The translations under genes and the position numbers were made by a program. From Thioalkalivibrio sp. ALJ16 (lineage in GTDB: Bacteria; Pseudomonadota; Gammaproteobacteria; Ectothiorhodospirales; Ectothiorhodospiraceae), in the NCBI RefSeq assembly GCF_000377345.1, contig NZ_KB898048.1, positions 1 through 64,000 on the forward strand: a stretch of 64,000 nt of DNA, read 5' to 3'. The notes beneath the pieces were generated by a model, which was given only the letters and a program-made list of their open reading frames with translations, ran no database searches and was not told where the DNA came from. Shown piece after piece: positions 8,398 through 17,093 of the stretch (its first letter is position 1; every line of letters starts with the position of its first letter).

Positions 8398-9840
8398 TCA
8401 TCGGCGGTCTTCGCGAGCCCTGCGCGCGGTCTCGCGGGCGGTGTTGCGCTTGTCCTCGATACGCTGACGGTCGCGCTCGCTCGCATCGGAGGCATCCATG
8501 GCCGCCTCGAACTGCCGCACGGCCTCCTCGTACTGGGCGCGGTGGAAGAAATATTCGGCCATGGCCTCGCGGCTGATGGCCACGTAGCCTGCGGCATCGG
8601 CGATATCGGCCTGCAGGCGCAGGAGCTCGGGGTTGGGTGCGTGTTCCTGGCGCGCCATGTCGGACAGGATGCGAATGGCGCGATCCGGCTGGTCCAGATC
8701 GCGGTGGACGCGGGCCAGGCGCTCGCGGATCACCGGGTGTCCGGGGTAGACCGCATCCAGGTCCTGCAGCTGTTCCAGCGCCGCCGCGTGTTCGCCTTCT
8801 TCGCGGAGCAGGGCGATAAAGGCGAGCTCCAGCGTCAGTCCGGGGGCGTCGGCGGGGTCGATGCGTTCCAGTTGTTCGCGGGCCTGAGCCGCCTCGCCGC
8901 GCTCCAGATAGGCGACCGCCGCGCCGTAGCGTTGTGCCGGCGCCGGTGAATCGGTGGCACGGAAGCGCTCCAGGGCGCGCCGCGGATCCTTCAGGGCCTG
9001 CACGCGCGCCTGCATCCAGCGAAACTCGGGCCCGCGGTCGCGGGTTTCGCTGGCGGTCATCTGCGCAGCCCGGTTGCGGGCGTCGGTGATGCGGTCGAGG
9101 GTCACGGGGTGGGTGCGCAGGTATTCCGGCACCTGGTCGCCCACGCCGCGTGAGAGCTCCTGCAGGCGCTCGAAGAAGTCGGCCATGGCGTTGGGATCAA
9201 AGCCCGTGCCCTGGAGGATCTGCATGCCGGCGCGATCGGCCTCGGCCTCGTTGGCGCGGGTGAAGTTGATCTGCTGCTGGATGCCGCCGGCAACCCCGCC
9301 GGTGATGACTGCCGAGCCGAGCGTCGGGTCGACCGCGGAGGCGAGGATGCCCGCCAGGATCGCCAGCCCGGTAGTGAAGTTGATGTCGCGTCCGCGCGCG
9401 AACATGCGCGCCAGGTGACGCTGGGTCACGTGGGCGATTTCGTGCGCGAGGACCGCGGCCAGTTCCGCCTCGTCGCGTACCTCCAGGATCAGGCCGGCGT
9501 GTACGCCGATGATGCCGCCGGGCATCGCAAACGCGTTGACCTGGCCGTTGTCGATGGTCAGGAAATAGAAGGGCCCGTCTGCGTTGGGCGCGTTGGCGAG
9601 CAGTTGCCGCCCCAGGGAGTCGATGTAGAAGGCGATTTCGGGGTCGGTGATCAGCGGGGCACTTCGACGCACCTCGCGCAGCAGCGATCGGCCGAGTTCG
9701 CGTTCTTCGGCGGGGGTCAGTACGCCGCCGGATGCCTCGCCCAGATCGGGCAGGGATACACCGCTGGAGTGGGCGGGCGGTACCGCCAGCATGACCAGCG
9801 CAAGCAGCGCGGCCAGCAGAAAATGCACAAGGGGAAGCAC
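8398..9840 (-). CDS. bepA: Periplasmic M48 metalloprotease/chaperone with TPRs, BepA-like
   Basis: A predicted periplasmic zinc protease and chaperone that helps outer-membrane protein (LptD/BAM) quality control. After a signal peptide come an M48 domain with the zinc motif HEIAHVTQRH and the downstream ligand context ANEAEADRAG, then a C-terminal TPR-like helical region rich in Ala, Arg and Glu. This is the BepA (YfgC) architecture and length. The start is uncertain: no ATG fits, and GTG codons at 9870, 9840 and 9828 could each begin the signal peptide; a GTG at 9942 would overlap the upstream gene. I use 9840. It lies between soxB and a small unknown gene on the same strand. Confidence 0.88.
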   Translation of the reverse strand: MLPLVHFLLAALLALVMLAVPPAHSSGVSLPDLGEASGGVLTPAEERELGRSLLREVRRSAPLITDPEIAFYIDSLGRQLLANAPNADGPFYFLTIDNGQVNAFAMPGGIIGVHAGLILEVRDEAELAAVLAHEIAHVTQRHLARMFARGRDINFTTGLAILAGILASAVDPTLGSAVITGGVAGGIQQQINFTRANEAEADRAGMQILQGTGFDPNAMADFFERLQELSRGVGDQVPEYLRTHPVTLDRITDARNRAAQMTASETRDRGPEFRWMQARVQALKDPRRALERFRATDSPAPAQRYGAAVAYLERGEAAQAREQLERIDPADAPGLTLELAFIALLREEGEHAAALEQLQDLDAVYPGHPVIRERLARVHRDLDQPDRAIRILSDMARQEHAPNPELLRLQADIADAAGYVAISREAMAEYFFHRAQYEEAVRQFEAAMDASDASERDRQRIEDKRNTARETARRAREDRR

Positions 9841-9895
9841 ACCGCGGGGGCTGGCGGGCGCCAGCCCCACTGTGCGGTGATGCCGGGGGCGCTGG

Positions 9896-10249
9896 TTACT
9901 TGCCAAGCCCCGGGGCCGACGAGTAGGTGCGCATGCTGTCACGGGTTTCCCACAGCTTCGGCTTGAGCATCGCCTCGGGCACCATGAACTTCTTGCGGTC
10001 CAGCACCTTGTGGGTACGCACGATCTTCACGACGTCGTCGTAGCTCATCTTGAACAGCAGGCCGACATCGCCGCCGGAGGTGCGGCGCGCGATCATGTAG
10101 TCGTCCTGCATGTCGTGCACATAAATGTTGGCGGGGCGCAGCTTGCCGTTCTGATCTTTCAGCGTAACGGCGTAGTGGCCGTTCACCTGGAATTCGCTCT
10201 TGTCCACCGGGATATCCTCCGCGAAGCAATGAAGCTGATCCGTATGCAT
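9896..10249 (-). CDS. Conserved-looking small protein, unknown function
   Basis: A 117-residue protein starting MHTDQLHCFAEDIPV. I do not recognise the family. There is no signal peptide or membrane segment. The first 75 residues look like a small beta-barrel (alternating hydrophobic strands with FQVNGHYAVTLKD and NIYVHDMQDDYMIA), ending in DDVVKIVRTHKV, loosely reminiscent of Sm-like or PilZ-like folds. The C-terminal 35 residues are basic. It is divergent from the rhodanese gene and shares its control region, so a link with sulfur metabolism is possible but unproven. Confidence 0.75.
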   Translation of the reverse strand: MHTDQLHCFAEDIPVDKSEFQVNGHYAVTLKDQNGKLRPANIYVHDMQDDYMIARRTSGGDVGLLFKMSYDDVVKIVRTHKVLDRKKFMVPEAMLKPKLWETRDSMRTYSSAPGLGK

Positions 10250-10329
10250 CAGCGTTTTCTTAAGCGGGTGGGACGATAGCAGAACTTTTCGCCGTGGGCG
10301 ACCTTCCACCCACTGCAGTTGCAGCCAGT

Positions 10330-10357
10330 TTGCATTTACGGCCGGTTTCGCTATGCT
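10330..10357 (+). promoter_or_regulatory. Candidate sigma70 promoter for the rhodanese gene
   Basis: TTGCAT at 10330-10335 and TATGCT at 10352-10357 with 16-base spacing, about 80 bases before the GTG start and inside the divergent intergenic region. Four of six consensus bases match in each box. Confidence 0.4.
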
Positions 10358-10439
10358 CCGCGCCCACTCCACCGTTTGCCGGCCCGGCAGGGCGGCCGCG
10401 GCGCGAGTCTGACTGACATGATCTGACCCGGAGCCTGGC

Positions 10440-10769
10440 GTGTACGGATTCACCGAGATTACCCCGGACGAGCTTGACCAGTGGCGCAGCGAAGGCCGGA
10501 CCTTCCGGCTGATCGACGTGCGTTCGCCGGGCGAGACCGGGCGTGGCGTGATCCCGGGAGCGGAGCTGATCCCGCTGGTCAGCCTGCCGCTGCGCAAGGA
10601 CGAGTTCGCCGGCAGTGACACGCCCCTGGTCATCTACTGCCAGAGTGGGGCCCGTTCCGCCCAGGCCTGCGCCTTTCTTGCCCAGCAGGGCGTGGACTGT
10701 GCCAGCAGCCTGCGGGGCGGCATCGTGGGCTGGGCCCAGACGGGAAAGCCCGTGGTAAGCCCTGATTAG
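10440..10769 (+). CDS. Single-domain rhodanese sulfurtransferase
   Basis: A 109-residue rhodanese domain. The active-site loop is CQSGAR with the persulfide-forming Cys near residue 64; the CH2A-like DVRSPGE and the terminal GGIVGW motif are also present. It starts with GTG and has no signal peptide, so it acts in the cytoplasm. As the first gene before tusA and the sHdr genes it probably loads sulfane sulfur onto TusA. This rhd-tusA pairing is well known in sulfur oxidisers. Confidence 0.93.
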   Translation: MYGFTEITPDELDQWRSEGRTFRLIDVRSPGETGRGVIPGAELIPLVSLPLRKDEFAGSDTPLVIYCQSGARSAQACAFLAQQGVDCASSLRGGIVGWAQTGKPVVSPD

Positions 10770-10776
10770 AATTCGG

Positions 10777-10805
10777 TTGTATTCCAATTCCGATTCGCCT
10801 ATAAG
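10777..10805 (+). promoter_or_regulatory. Candidate promoter before tusA, with flanking direct repeat
   Basis: TTGTAT at 10777-10782 and TATAAG at 10800-10805 with the ideal 17-base spacing. The 11-mer GAATTCGGTTG occurs twice, overlapping the -35 and just after the -10, and could bind a regulator. The tusA start is about 100 bases downstream. This suggests tusA and the sHdr genes can be transcribed apart from the rhodanese gene. Confidence 0.55.
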
Positions 10806-10906
10806 GGGGAATTCGGTTGGTAACGGTCCGGTCTCGGCCGGCGCCCCTGGCGGGCCGAAACGGACTGCAGTACCCGGCTGATTAATGCACTCAAAGGAGA
10901 AAAAAG

Positions 10907-11137
10907 ATGGCCAACTTTGATCAAGAACTCGATGCCTCCGGCCTGAACTGCCCGCTGCCCATCCTGCGCGCCAAGAAGGCGTTGGCCGCGATGGACGCCG
11001 GCCAGGTCCTGCACATCATCGCCACCGATCCGGGCGCGGTGAAAGACTTCCAGGCGTTCGCCAAGCAGACCGGCAACGAGTTGATGGAGCACAAGGAAGA
11101 GGGCGGCAAGTTCTACTTCCTGATGAAGAAGTCCTAA
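10907..11137 (+). CDS. tusA: Sulfur carrier protein TusA
   Basis: A 76-residue TusA-family carrier with the CPxP motif (NCPLPILRAKKAL, Cys near residue 15), which carries a persulfide or thiosulfonate between cytoplasmic sulfurtransferases. An excellent AAAGGAG lies before the ATG. In sHdr organisms TusA is the expected donor that feeds the heterodisulfide-reductase-like complex. The gene has its own candidate promoter and is followed by a long stem-loop. Confidence 0.97.
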   Translation: MANFDQELDASGLNCPLPILRAKKALAAMDAGQVLHIIATDPGAVKDFQAFAKQTGNELMEHKEEGGKFYFLMKKS

Positions 11138-11153
11138 GGCGCTGCAAGCGCTT

Positions 11154-11193
11154 GATTCGGGGCGGCAATCTGCAAGGGTTGTCGCCCCGAATC
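11154..11193 (+). other. Long stem-loop between tusA and hdrC1
   Basis: A 15-bp inverted repeat (11154-11168 with 11179-11193, one G-T pair) with a 10-base loop. No T run follows, so it is not a standard terminator. It may stabilise the tusA mRNA 3' end or partly terminate, giving more TusA than sHdr transcript. A smaller GCGC hairpin lies just before it. Confidence 0.6.
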
Positions 11194-11306
11194 CTAAATA
11201 ACGACGGTTGCCATGCGGTAACTGGATTGGTGCCTGGACGAGGTCTAGGCTGGCTGCGCAAGGTTCACAAGAAACCTGCATCGCCAAAAGCGAAGAGGTG
11301 TGAGAT

Positions 11307-11999
11307 ATGGCGACATACGCTGAGATGCAGCAAATCTTCGACGATATCCGTGGAGATTTTCGCTACGACCACGAGCTCAACGGCTGCCTGAACTGCGGGA
11401 TCTGCACGGCGACGTGCCCGTCCGCCCAGTTCTACGACTACTCGCCGCGCGAGATCGTCCAGCTGCTCTGGACCGAAAACGTCGAACAGATCTACGACGC
11501 GATGCAGGAAAAGATCTGGGCCTGCGCCCAGTGCATGACCTGTGCAGCGCGCTGCCCGTTCAAGAACTCTCCTGGTGGCCTAGTCGCGATCATGCGCGAA
11601 GTGGCCATCAAGCACGAGATGCAGTCGGCCAAGGACGTGCTCCGTCCGTTCGGCCGCGTCATGCTCAAGCTGATCACCACGGGTAACCAGCTGTCACCCG
11701 ACATGATCCAGCCCGATCACTTCCCTGACTGGGGCCCCAATATCCAGAAGGTGGAAGGCGATCTGCGCATCCTGCGCAAGGCGATTCCGGTGAAGACGCT
11801 GCAGACGGTCGAAACCGCCTGGGAAGTGTCCCTGAAGACCTCGGTCGAGATGTACACCATCTGGGAAATGACCGGGGTCTTGAAGTCCCTCGAGCTGATG
11901 GACGAGAACCTCTTCGACGTGATCGAGGACTTCATCGACGAGAAGCGCGAGGACTACGAAGACTGGCTCGAGGAGCAGGAAGAGGAAGACGACGAGTAA
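11307..11999 (+). CDS. hdrC1: sHdrC1, iron-sulfur subunit
   Basis: A 230-residue HdrC-like ferredoxin-type subunit of the cytoplasmic sulfur-oxidising sHdr complex. Two 4Fe-4S motifs are clear: CLNCGICTATCP near residue 27 and CAQCMTCAARCP near residue 73. The C-terminus is very acidic (EEQEEEDDE), typical of salt-adapted proteins. It is the first of six genes in the order C1-B1-A-hyp-C2-B2, characteristic of sHdr. GAGGTG lies upstream of the ATG. Confidence 0.94.
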   Translation: MATYAEMQQIFDDIRGDFRYDHELNGCLNCGICTATCPSAQFYDYSPREIVQLLWTENVEQIYDAMQEKIWACAQCMTCAARCPFKNSPGGLVAIMREVAIKHEMQSAKDVLRPFGRVMLKLITTGNQLSPDMIQPDHFPDWGPNIQKVEGDLRILRKAIPVKTLQTVETAWEVSLKTSVEMYTIWEMTGVLKSLELMDENLFDVIEDFIDEKREDYEDWLEEQEEEDDE

Positions 12000-12042
12000 G
12001 TCGCTCGCCGCATTCCGGTTCCAAGACATCAGGAGAAGCGTT

Positions 12043-13449
12043 ATGAGTGAACAGACCCCAGGCAATCACAACCAGAATGGTGAAGGCGCTGGCGCCGGCA
12101 CCATGAAGCCCGGCTTCCACAACACCGACGGGCAGGGTATCGCCGGTCACGGTTCCTTCTTCCAGTCGACCGATCTGTCGAAGGAAGATGCGGTCAAGGC
12201 CACCGACTGGGTGCGCAAGCACGTCGATCGCCGCACCATTGACCTTGGCGACCGCATGGATGACATCCGCGAGCACATGTACGAGCTCGAGAAGGATGGC
12301 CAGATCATCATCCATCGCATCAACGACGAACACGAACCGCAGATGGTGAAGACCCTGTTCGGCTGGGACAAGAAAGTCCCGACCAAGCAGCTGTGGCACC
12401 ACAAGTCCTGCGGCCAGTGCGGCAACATCCCGGGCTACCCCACCTCGCTGCTGTGGTTCATGAACAAGTTCGGCTTCGAGCCGGGCAAGGACTACCTCGA
12501 CGAGACCGACCAGACGTCCTGCACCGCGTGGAACTACCACGGTTCCGGTATCGGTAACGTCGAGTCGCTGGCCGCGGTGTTCCTGCGCAACTTCCACCAG
12601 GCCTACGTCTCCGGCAAGCAGCACGGCCACGAGCTGGGTCACTTCTACCCGCTGATCCATTGCGGCACCTCCTTCGGTAACTACAAGGAGATCCGCAAGT
12701 ATCTGGTCGAGTCCGCCGAGCTGCGCGAGAAGGTCACCAAGATCCTTGGCAAGCTGGGTCGCCTGGTCGACGGCAAGCTGGTCATCCCGGAAGAGCTGAT
12801 CCACTACTCCGAGTGGGTCCACGTGATGCGCAACCGCATCGCCTCCGAGCTGCAGACCATCGACGTCTCGCACATCCGTACCACCTCCCACGTGGCCTGC
12901 CATTACTACAAGATGGTCCACGAGGACGCGGTGTACGATCCGTCGGTGCTCGGTGGCAACCGTACCGCGATCATCACCTCCACCGCCCAGGCCCTGGGTG
13001 CGCAGGTGATCGACTACTCGACCTGGTACGACTGCTGCGGCTTCGGCTTCCGCCACATCATCTCCGAGCGCGAGTTCACCCGCTCGTTCACGATGGATCG
13101 CAAGATCCGCGTGGCCCGCGAGGAAGCCAACGCCGACGTGATGCTGGCCAACGACACCGGCTGCGTCACCACCATGGACAAGAACCAGTGGATCGGTAAG
13201 GCCCACAATCAGAACTTCCAGATTCCGATCATGGCGGAAGTCCAGTTCGCGGCCCTGGCCTGCGGCGCGGATCCGTTCAAGATCGTCCAGCTGCAGTGGC
13301 ACGCTTCGCCCTGCGAGGACCTGGTCGAGAAGATGGGCATGTCCTGGTCCGAGGCCAAGAAGACCTTCCAGGAGTACCTGAAGGAGGTCGAGGCCGGCAA
13401 TATCGAATACCTCTACAATCCTGAACTCGCTTACGGGGGCAAGGTCTGA
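12043..13449 (+). CDS. hdrB1: sHdrB1, CCG-domain iron-sulfur subunit
   Basis: A 468-residue HdrB-like subunit. In methanogens HdrB holds noncubane 4Fe-4S clusters at the disulfide active site; in sHdr it is thought to act on the sulfur substrate. Cys clusters include SCGQCG, SCTAWNYH, ACHYY, the CCG motif YDCCGFGFRH and a late SPCED. The first 55 residues are Gly/Asn-rich and look disordered. AGGAGA precedes the ATG. The stop overlaps the hdrA start by one base, so translation is probably coupled. Confidence 0.92.
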   Translation: MSEQTPGNHNQNGEGAGAGTMKPGFHNTDGQGIAGHGSFFQSTDLSKEDAVKATDWVRKHVDRRTIDLGDRMDDIREHMYELEKDGQIIIHRINDEHEPQMVKTLFGWDKKVPTKQLWHHKSCGQCGNIPGYPTSLLWFMNKFGFEPGKDYLDETDQTSCTAWNYHGSGIGNVESLAAVFLRNFHQAYVSGKQHGHELGHFYPLIHCGTSFGNYKEIRKYLVESAELREKVTKILGKLGRLVDGKLVIPEELIHYSEWVHVMRNRIASELQTIDVSHIRTTSHVACHYYKMVHEDAVYDPSVLGGNRTAIITSTAQALGAQVIDYSTWYDCCGFGFRHIISEREFTRSFTMDRKIRVAREEANADVMLANDTGCVTTMDKNQWIGKAHNQNFQIPIMAEVQFAALACGADPFKIVQLQWHASPCEDLVEKMGMSWSEAKKTFQEYLKEVEAGNIEYLYNPELAYGGKV

Positions 13450-14501
13450 TGCAGCAAGATACCGTTCTAGTAGTGGGTGGTGGCCCGGCCGGTCTGGCCG
13501 CCGCCGCCAATGTCACCTCGGCCGGCTTCAAGGCCGTGATGGTCGAGAAGGAAGACGTCCTGGGTGGCGCCCCGATCCTGTCGGGCTATGCCAAGCTGGT
13601 CCCGTCCGGCGAGTGGGCGAAGGATGCCATCGGCCGCATGGTCAAGCGTGTGGAAGACGACTCCAGCGCCACCGTGCACAAGGGTGCCAAGGTCGAGAAG
13701 CTGGAAGGCGAGGCCGGTAACTTCACCGCCACGCTCACCAACGGCGAGTCGGTCCAGGCTGGCGCCGTGGTGCTGGCGACCGGCTTCACCCATTTCGATT
13801 CCATCAACAAGCCGGAATGGGGCTTCGGTACGTATGAAGACGTGCTGACCACGACCCAGATGGAACAGATGGTCGCCTCCGGCAAGATTGCCTGCCCGTC
13901 CGACGGCCGCGTGCCGGAGCGGGTCTGCATCCTGCTTTGCGTGGGTTCCCGTGACCGCCAGATCGGCCGCGAGTGGTGCTCCAAGATCTGCTGCACCGTC
14001 TCTGCCAACCTGGCCATGGAGATCAAGGAGCTCTCGCCGGAAACCGACGTGTTCATCTACTACATGGACATCCGTACCTTCGGCCTGTACGAAGACAAGT
14101 TCTACTGGAAGTCTCAGGAAGAATTCAAAACCAAGTTCGTCAAGGCCCGTATTGCGGAAGTGACGTCGTCCGGCGATGGTCGCCTGCTGGTCAAGGGTGA
14201 GGACACCCTGGTCAAGCGCCCGATCATTATCCCGTTCGACATCGTCGTGCATGCCATTGGCATGGACCCGAACGCCGACAACCCCGAGATCTCGCAGGTC
14301 TTCGGTGTTGGCCTCGAGAAGCACGGCTTTATCGAAAAGGCCGAGCAGTACACCAACACCTGTGGCACCACCCGCAAGGGGATCTACTCCTGTGGTGCGG
14401 CCTACGGACCCGAGACGATCGACGATTCGATCGCCCAGGGCGCTGCGGCCGGTGGCCGCGCGGTGGCGGATCTGCATGCGCTGGTTCAGAAAGCCGGCTG
14501 A
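13449..14501 (+). CDS. hdrA: sHdrA, FAD- and iron-sulfur-binding subunit
   Basis: A 350-residue HdrA-like flavoprotein, much shorter than methanogen HdrA. The N-terminal Rossmann motif VVGGGPAGLAAA binds FAD, with VVLATGF at the second contact. A Cys cluster (CVGSRD, then WCSKICC) supplies iron-sulfur ligands. The C-terminal IYSCGAAYGPETI block, with SIAQGAAAGGRA after it, completes the FAD fold. It is the electron-handling subunit of sHdr; the acceptor is still debated, with NAD proposed. It overlaps hdrB1 by one base and the next gene by 26 bases. Confidence 0.93.
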   Translation: MQQDTVLVVGGGPAGLAAAANVTSAGFKAVMVEKEDVLGGAPILSGYAKLVPSGEWAKDAIGRMVKRVEDDSSATVHKGAKVEKLEGEAGNFTATLTNGESVQAGAVVLATGFTHFDSINKPEWGFGTYEDVLTTTQMEQMVASGKIACPSDGRVPERVCILLCVGSRDRQIGREWCSKICCTVSANLAMEIKELSPETDVFIYYMDIRTFGLYEDKFYWKSQEEFKTKFVKARIAEVTSSGDGRLLVKGEDTLVKRPIIIPFDIVVHAIGMDPNADNPEISQVFGVGLEKHGFIEKAEQYTNTCGTTRKGIYSCGAAYGPETIDDSIAQGAAAGGRAVADLHALVQKAG

Positions 14502-15312
14502 GGTCGTCAGCGACGAAGCGGCTTCGGGGCTCGCCCCGGAGCCGCTGCAGGTGTCCTTTGAGAAGGAAATCGTCGGGATCAAGCTCAATAGCCTGAACGA
14601 GGCCATCGCGGACGCGGGCGGGGTCGACGGGCTGGAGACATTCATCGAGGCGTTGCGGTCCAAGCACGAGGTGTTTGCCGCAATCGTTGCCAAGGGCGAC
14701 GCGATGGACGCCCAGGATCTGCGTACCCTCGCGGGGCTGGTGTTCGCGGTTCGCCGCAAGCTCGGTAGCGTGATGGGTGAACACCAGGGGGCCCTGGTGG
14801 ATGGTTTGCGGGACCTGGTCCGTGCGGATTCCGGTCCGGATTCGCGGCTGGAACGGTTTGCCGATCTGGCCGGAGAGGACAAGAAGCTGCGGCGCGGGTT
14901 CTGGGACTTCGGTGCCGAGATCCTGCACTTTGCGGACCCCGAGGCGGTGCCGCTGGCAACCCGCTGGGTCTGGGATACGGGCACAACGACAGGGGCGCTG
15001 CGCGAATTCATTCGGGGCAACGATACCCTGCGGTCCATCCCGATCGGCGAGTCGCTGGGTGCGATCGAAGGGGCGCGCCGCTGGTTCTTCGAGGCACTGG
15101 CGGAACAGGGCTTCTACCGCGATCTGCCGTTTGTGACGGATCTGGTCTGGGTTCAGGCCTATTCCGACTACGCGCGGTCGCTGTCCATGAGCCTGGGCAT
15201 GATCGACAACCAGTTCGGGGCCAAGCAGGACCCGCTGGAACTGGGGGTGAAGCTACTGGGGATCGATTCCTCGGAAGGTCGCCTGAAAGGACACGATGCG
15301 TCGCTGCATTGA
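14476..15312 (+). CDS. sHdr-associated protein of unknown function (Hyp)
   Basis: A 278-residue protein at the fixed hyp position between hdrA and hdrC2 of sHdr loci. I see no cofactor motif, signal peptide or membrane segment. It is mostly helical, with a conserved-looking FWDFGAEILHFADPEA block and a Trp-rich central part. The start ATG lies 26 bases inside hdrA; later starts are possible. Co-location suggests assembly or scaffolding of the complex, but the function is unknown. Confidence 0.88.
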   Translation: MRWFRKPAEVVSDEAASGLAPEPLQVSFEKEIVGIKLNSLNEAIADAGGVDGLETFIEALRSKHEVFAAIVAKGDAMDAQDLRTLAGLVFAVRRKLGSVMGEHQGALVDGLRDLVRADSGPDSRLERFADLAGEDKKLRRGFWDFGAEILHFADPEAVPLATRWVWDTGTTTGALREFIRGNDTLRSIPIGESLGAIEGARRWFFEALAEQGFYRDLPFVTDLVWVQAYSDYARSLSMSLGMIDNQFGAKQDPLELGVKLLGIDSSEGRLKGHDASLH

Positions 15313-15361
15313 ATAACGGAACGAACTTGAGCCTGGTTACACAGGTTTTCGGAGAGACGTC

Positions 15362-16078
15362 ATGGCAATACATGAAAAGGCACTGATCGAGGACGAGCGC
15401 CTCCAGCAGCATGAAGAGCTGGTGGTGGACGGGGTGGATGTGTCCGGTCACTGGAACACCATGATCGCGCCGCGCACCGTCCGCGATTACGACGACGATT
15501 TCGAGGCGAAGATCCAGAGCTTTGCCGGGGGCGAGAACGTACATCGCTGCTGGCAGTGCGGGTCCTGCACCAACTCCTGCACCATGTACGCGCAGAACGT
15601 CCAGTTCAATCCGCGCTACTGGATCTACCTGACCCGTCTGGGCATGAAGGAAGAGCTGGTCAAGGACAAGGACATCATCTGGCAGTGCGTGTCCTGCAAC
15701 AAGTGCACGAACATCTGCCCGAAGGATGTGAAGCCGGAAGGCGTGATGAAGGCGCTGGCGCACTGGATGGAAGAGGAAGGGATCACCGAGAAGGCCCCGT
15801 CCACGCACTTCGATGAAGAGTTCGCCGACCAGATCTACAAGACCGGCCGCATCGAAGACTCCAAGGTGATGCAGAACTTCTTCAAGAAGACCGGCCAGCC
15901 GCTGATCCAGGAATGGATGAAGATCTTCGTCTTCCGCATGATGAAACACCTGCCGGTGAAGCACCTGATGACCATGGGCTTCAATACGGTACATACGCCG
16001 CGCACCAAGTCCTGGGGCAAGACCGGGGACGTGCTGAAGAACTACGTGCGCGAACAGAAGGAGGCCGCTCATGGCTAA
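15362..16078 (+). CDS. hdrC2: sHdrC2, iron-sulfur subunit
   Basis: A second HdrC-like subunit, 238 residues. Two Cys motifs are present: CWQCGSCTNSC near residue 63 and CVSCNKCTNICP near residue 109. The first lacks the usual CP end. An N-terminal extension of about 60 residues precedes the first cluster. It overlaps hdrB2 by 8 bases, so the C2-B2 pair is translationally coupled and is the likely second electron-transfer arm. Confidence 0.94.
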   Translation: MAIHEKALIEDERLQQHEELVVDGVDVSGHWNTMIAPRTVRDYDDDFEAKIQSFAGGENVHRCWQCGSCTNSCTMYAQNVQFNPRYWIYLTRLGMKEELVKDKDIIWQCVSCNKCTNICPKDVKPEGVMKALAHWMEEEGITEKAPSTHFDEEFADQIYKTGRIEDSKVMQNFFKKTGQPLIQEWMKIFVFRMMKHLPVKHLMTMGFNTVHTPRTKSWGKTGDVLKNYVREQKEAAHG

Positions 16079-16982
16079 GGTTGCTTACTATCCGGGTTGC
16101 GCGCTCGAGGGCTCCGGTGGCCCGTACGACCGTTCCACCCGCGTGCTGGTGAAGGCGCTGGGACTCGAGATGGAGAACCTGCGTGACTGGAACTGCTGTG
16201 GCGCGATGGAGGTGAAGAACATTCACCCGATGCTGCAGACCTACCTGTCCGCGCGGAACATGGCCATCGCCTCCGAGCAGATGGGCATGGACACCGTGAT
16301 GGCGCCGTGCAACGGCTGCTACCACAACCTGAAGAAGGCCGAGTATGAGACCGCCACCTCCGAGGACGCGATGAACACCGTCCAGGATCTGGCACGCAAG
16401 TCCGACGACCCGGTCTACACCGGCGACGTGCGTACCCTGCACCTGCTCGAGTGGCTGATGGAAGAGCTGGGGCCCGAGGGCATCAAGCAGAAGATGACCA
16501 AGAGCCTGAACGGCATCAAGATCGCCAACTACTACGGCTGCATGTACACCCGCCCGCGGCAGATCTTCCCCGAGAAAGACAACGGCCCGGGTTCGGATTC
16601 GAGCTACCAGCCGCACTTCATGGATGATCTGCTGGGTGCTGCGGGTGCGGTCAACGTGGATTTCCCGCTGAAGACCTCCTGCTGCGGCGGCGCGCATACG
16701 CTGTCGGATTCCGACACCTCGACCCAGCTGGTGCTGAACCTGCTGCAATCGGCCGAAGATTCCGGCGCCGAGGTGATCGCGACCGAATGCCCGACCTGCC
16801 ACTCCGGCCTGGAGATGCACCAGGTGCGTGCCGAGACCGAGTTCGGCATCAAGACCGAGGTCAAAGTGCTGTACTTCACGCAGCTGCTGGGTCTGGCCAT
16901 GGGTCTGTCCCCGCGGAAGCTGGGCATTCACGAGAACGTGAGCGACTCGATTGGTCTGCTGAAGGAGAAGGGGGTCATCTGA
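16071..16982 (+). CDS. hdrB2: sHdrB2, two-CCG-domain subunit
   Basis: A 303-residue HdrB-like subunit with two complete CCG domains. The first has YYPGC, WNCCGAME and APCNGC; the second has YYGC, TSCCGGAH and ECPTCHSG. This is the classic HdrB ligand pattern for noncubane clusters and is better preserved than in sHdrB1, so it is the more likely substrate-site subunit. It ends the sHdr core operon; an intrinsic terminator lies about 45 bases downstream, before lbpA1. Confidence 0.94.
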   Translation: MAKVAYYPGCALEGSGGPYDRSTRVLVKALGLEMENLRDWNCCGAMEVKNIHPMLQTYLSARNMAIASEQMGMDTVMAPCNGCYHNLKKAEYETATSEDAMNTVQDLARKSDDPVYTGDVRTLHLLEWLMEELGPEGIKQKMTKSLNGIKIANYYGCMYTRPRQIFPEKDNGPGSDSSYQPHFMDDLLGAAGAVNVDFPLKTSCCGGAHTLSDSDTSTQLVLNLLQSAEDSGAEVIATECPTCHSGLEMHQVRAETEFGIKTEVKVLYFTQLLGLAMGLSPRKLGIHENVSDSIGLLKEKGVI

Positions 16983-17027
16983 TCCCCGGACCCCATGCCC
17001 AGCATGGCCCATTATTGAGTTCAGAAG

Positions 17028-17051
17028 ACGGGCGCGCGGCGCCCGTTTTTT
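17028..17051 (+). terminator. Intrinsic terminator after hdrB2
   Basis: An 8-bp stem ACGGGCGC/GCGCCCGT with a 3-base loop, followed by a T run. It separates the sHdr core from lbpA1. With no clear promoter seen before lbpA1, partial read-through is likely. Confidence 0.85.
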
Positions 17052-17093
17052 GTGGAGGCGAGGGCCCAGATGGTCCCGGGTACGAGGCGAAAC

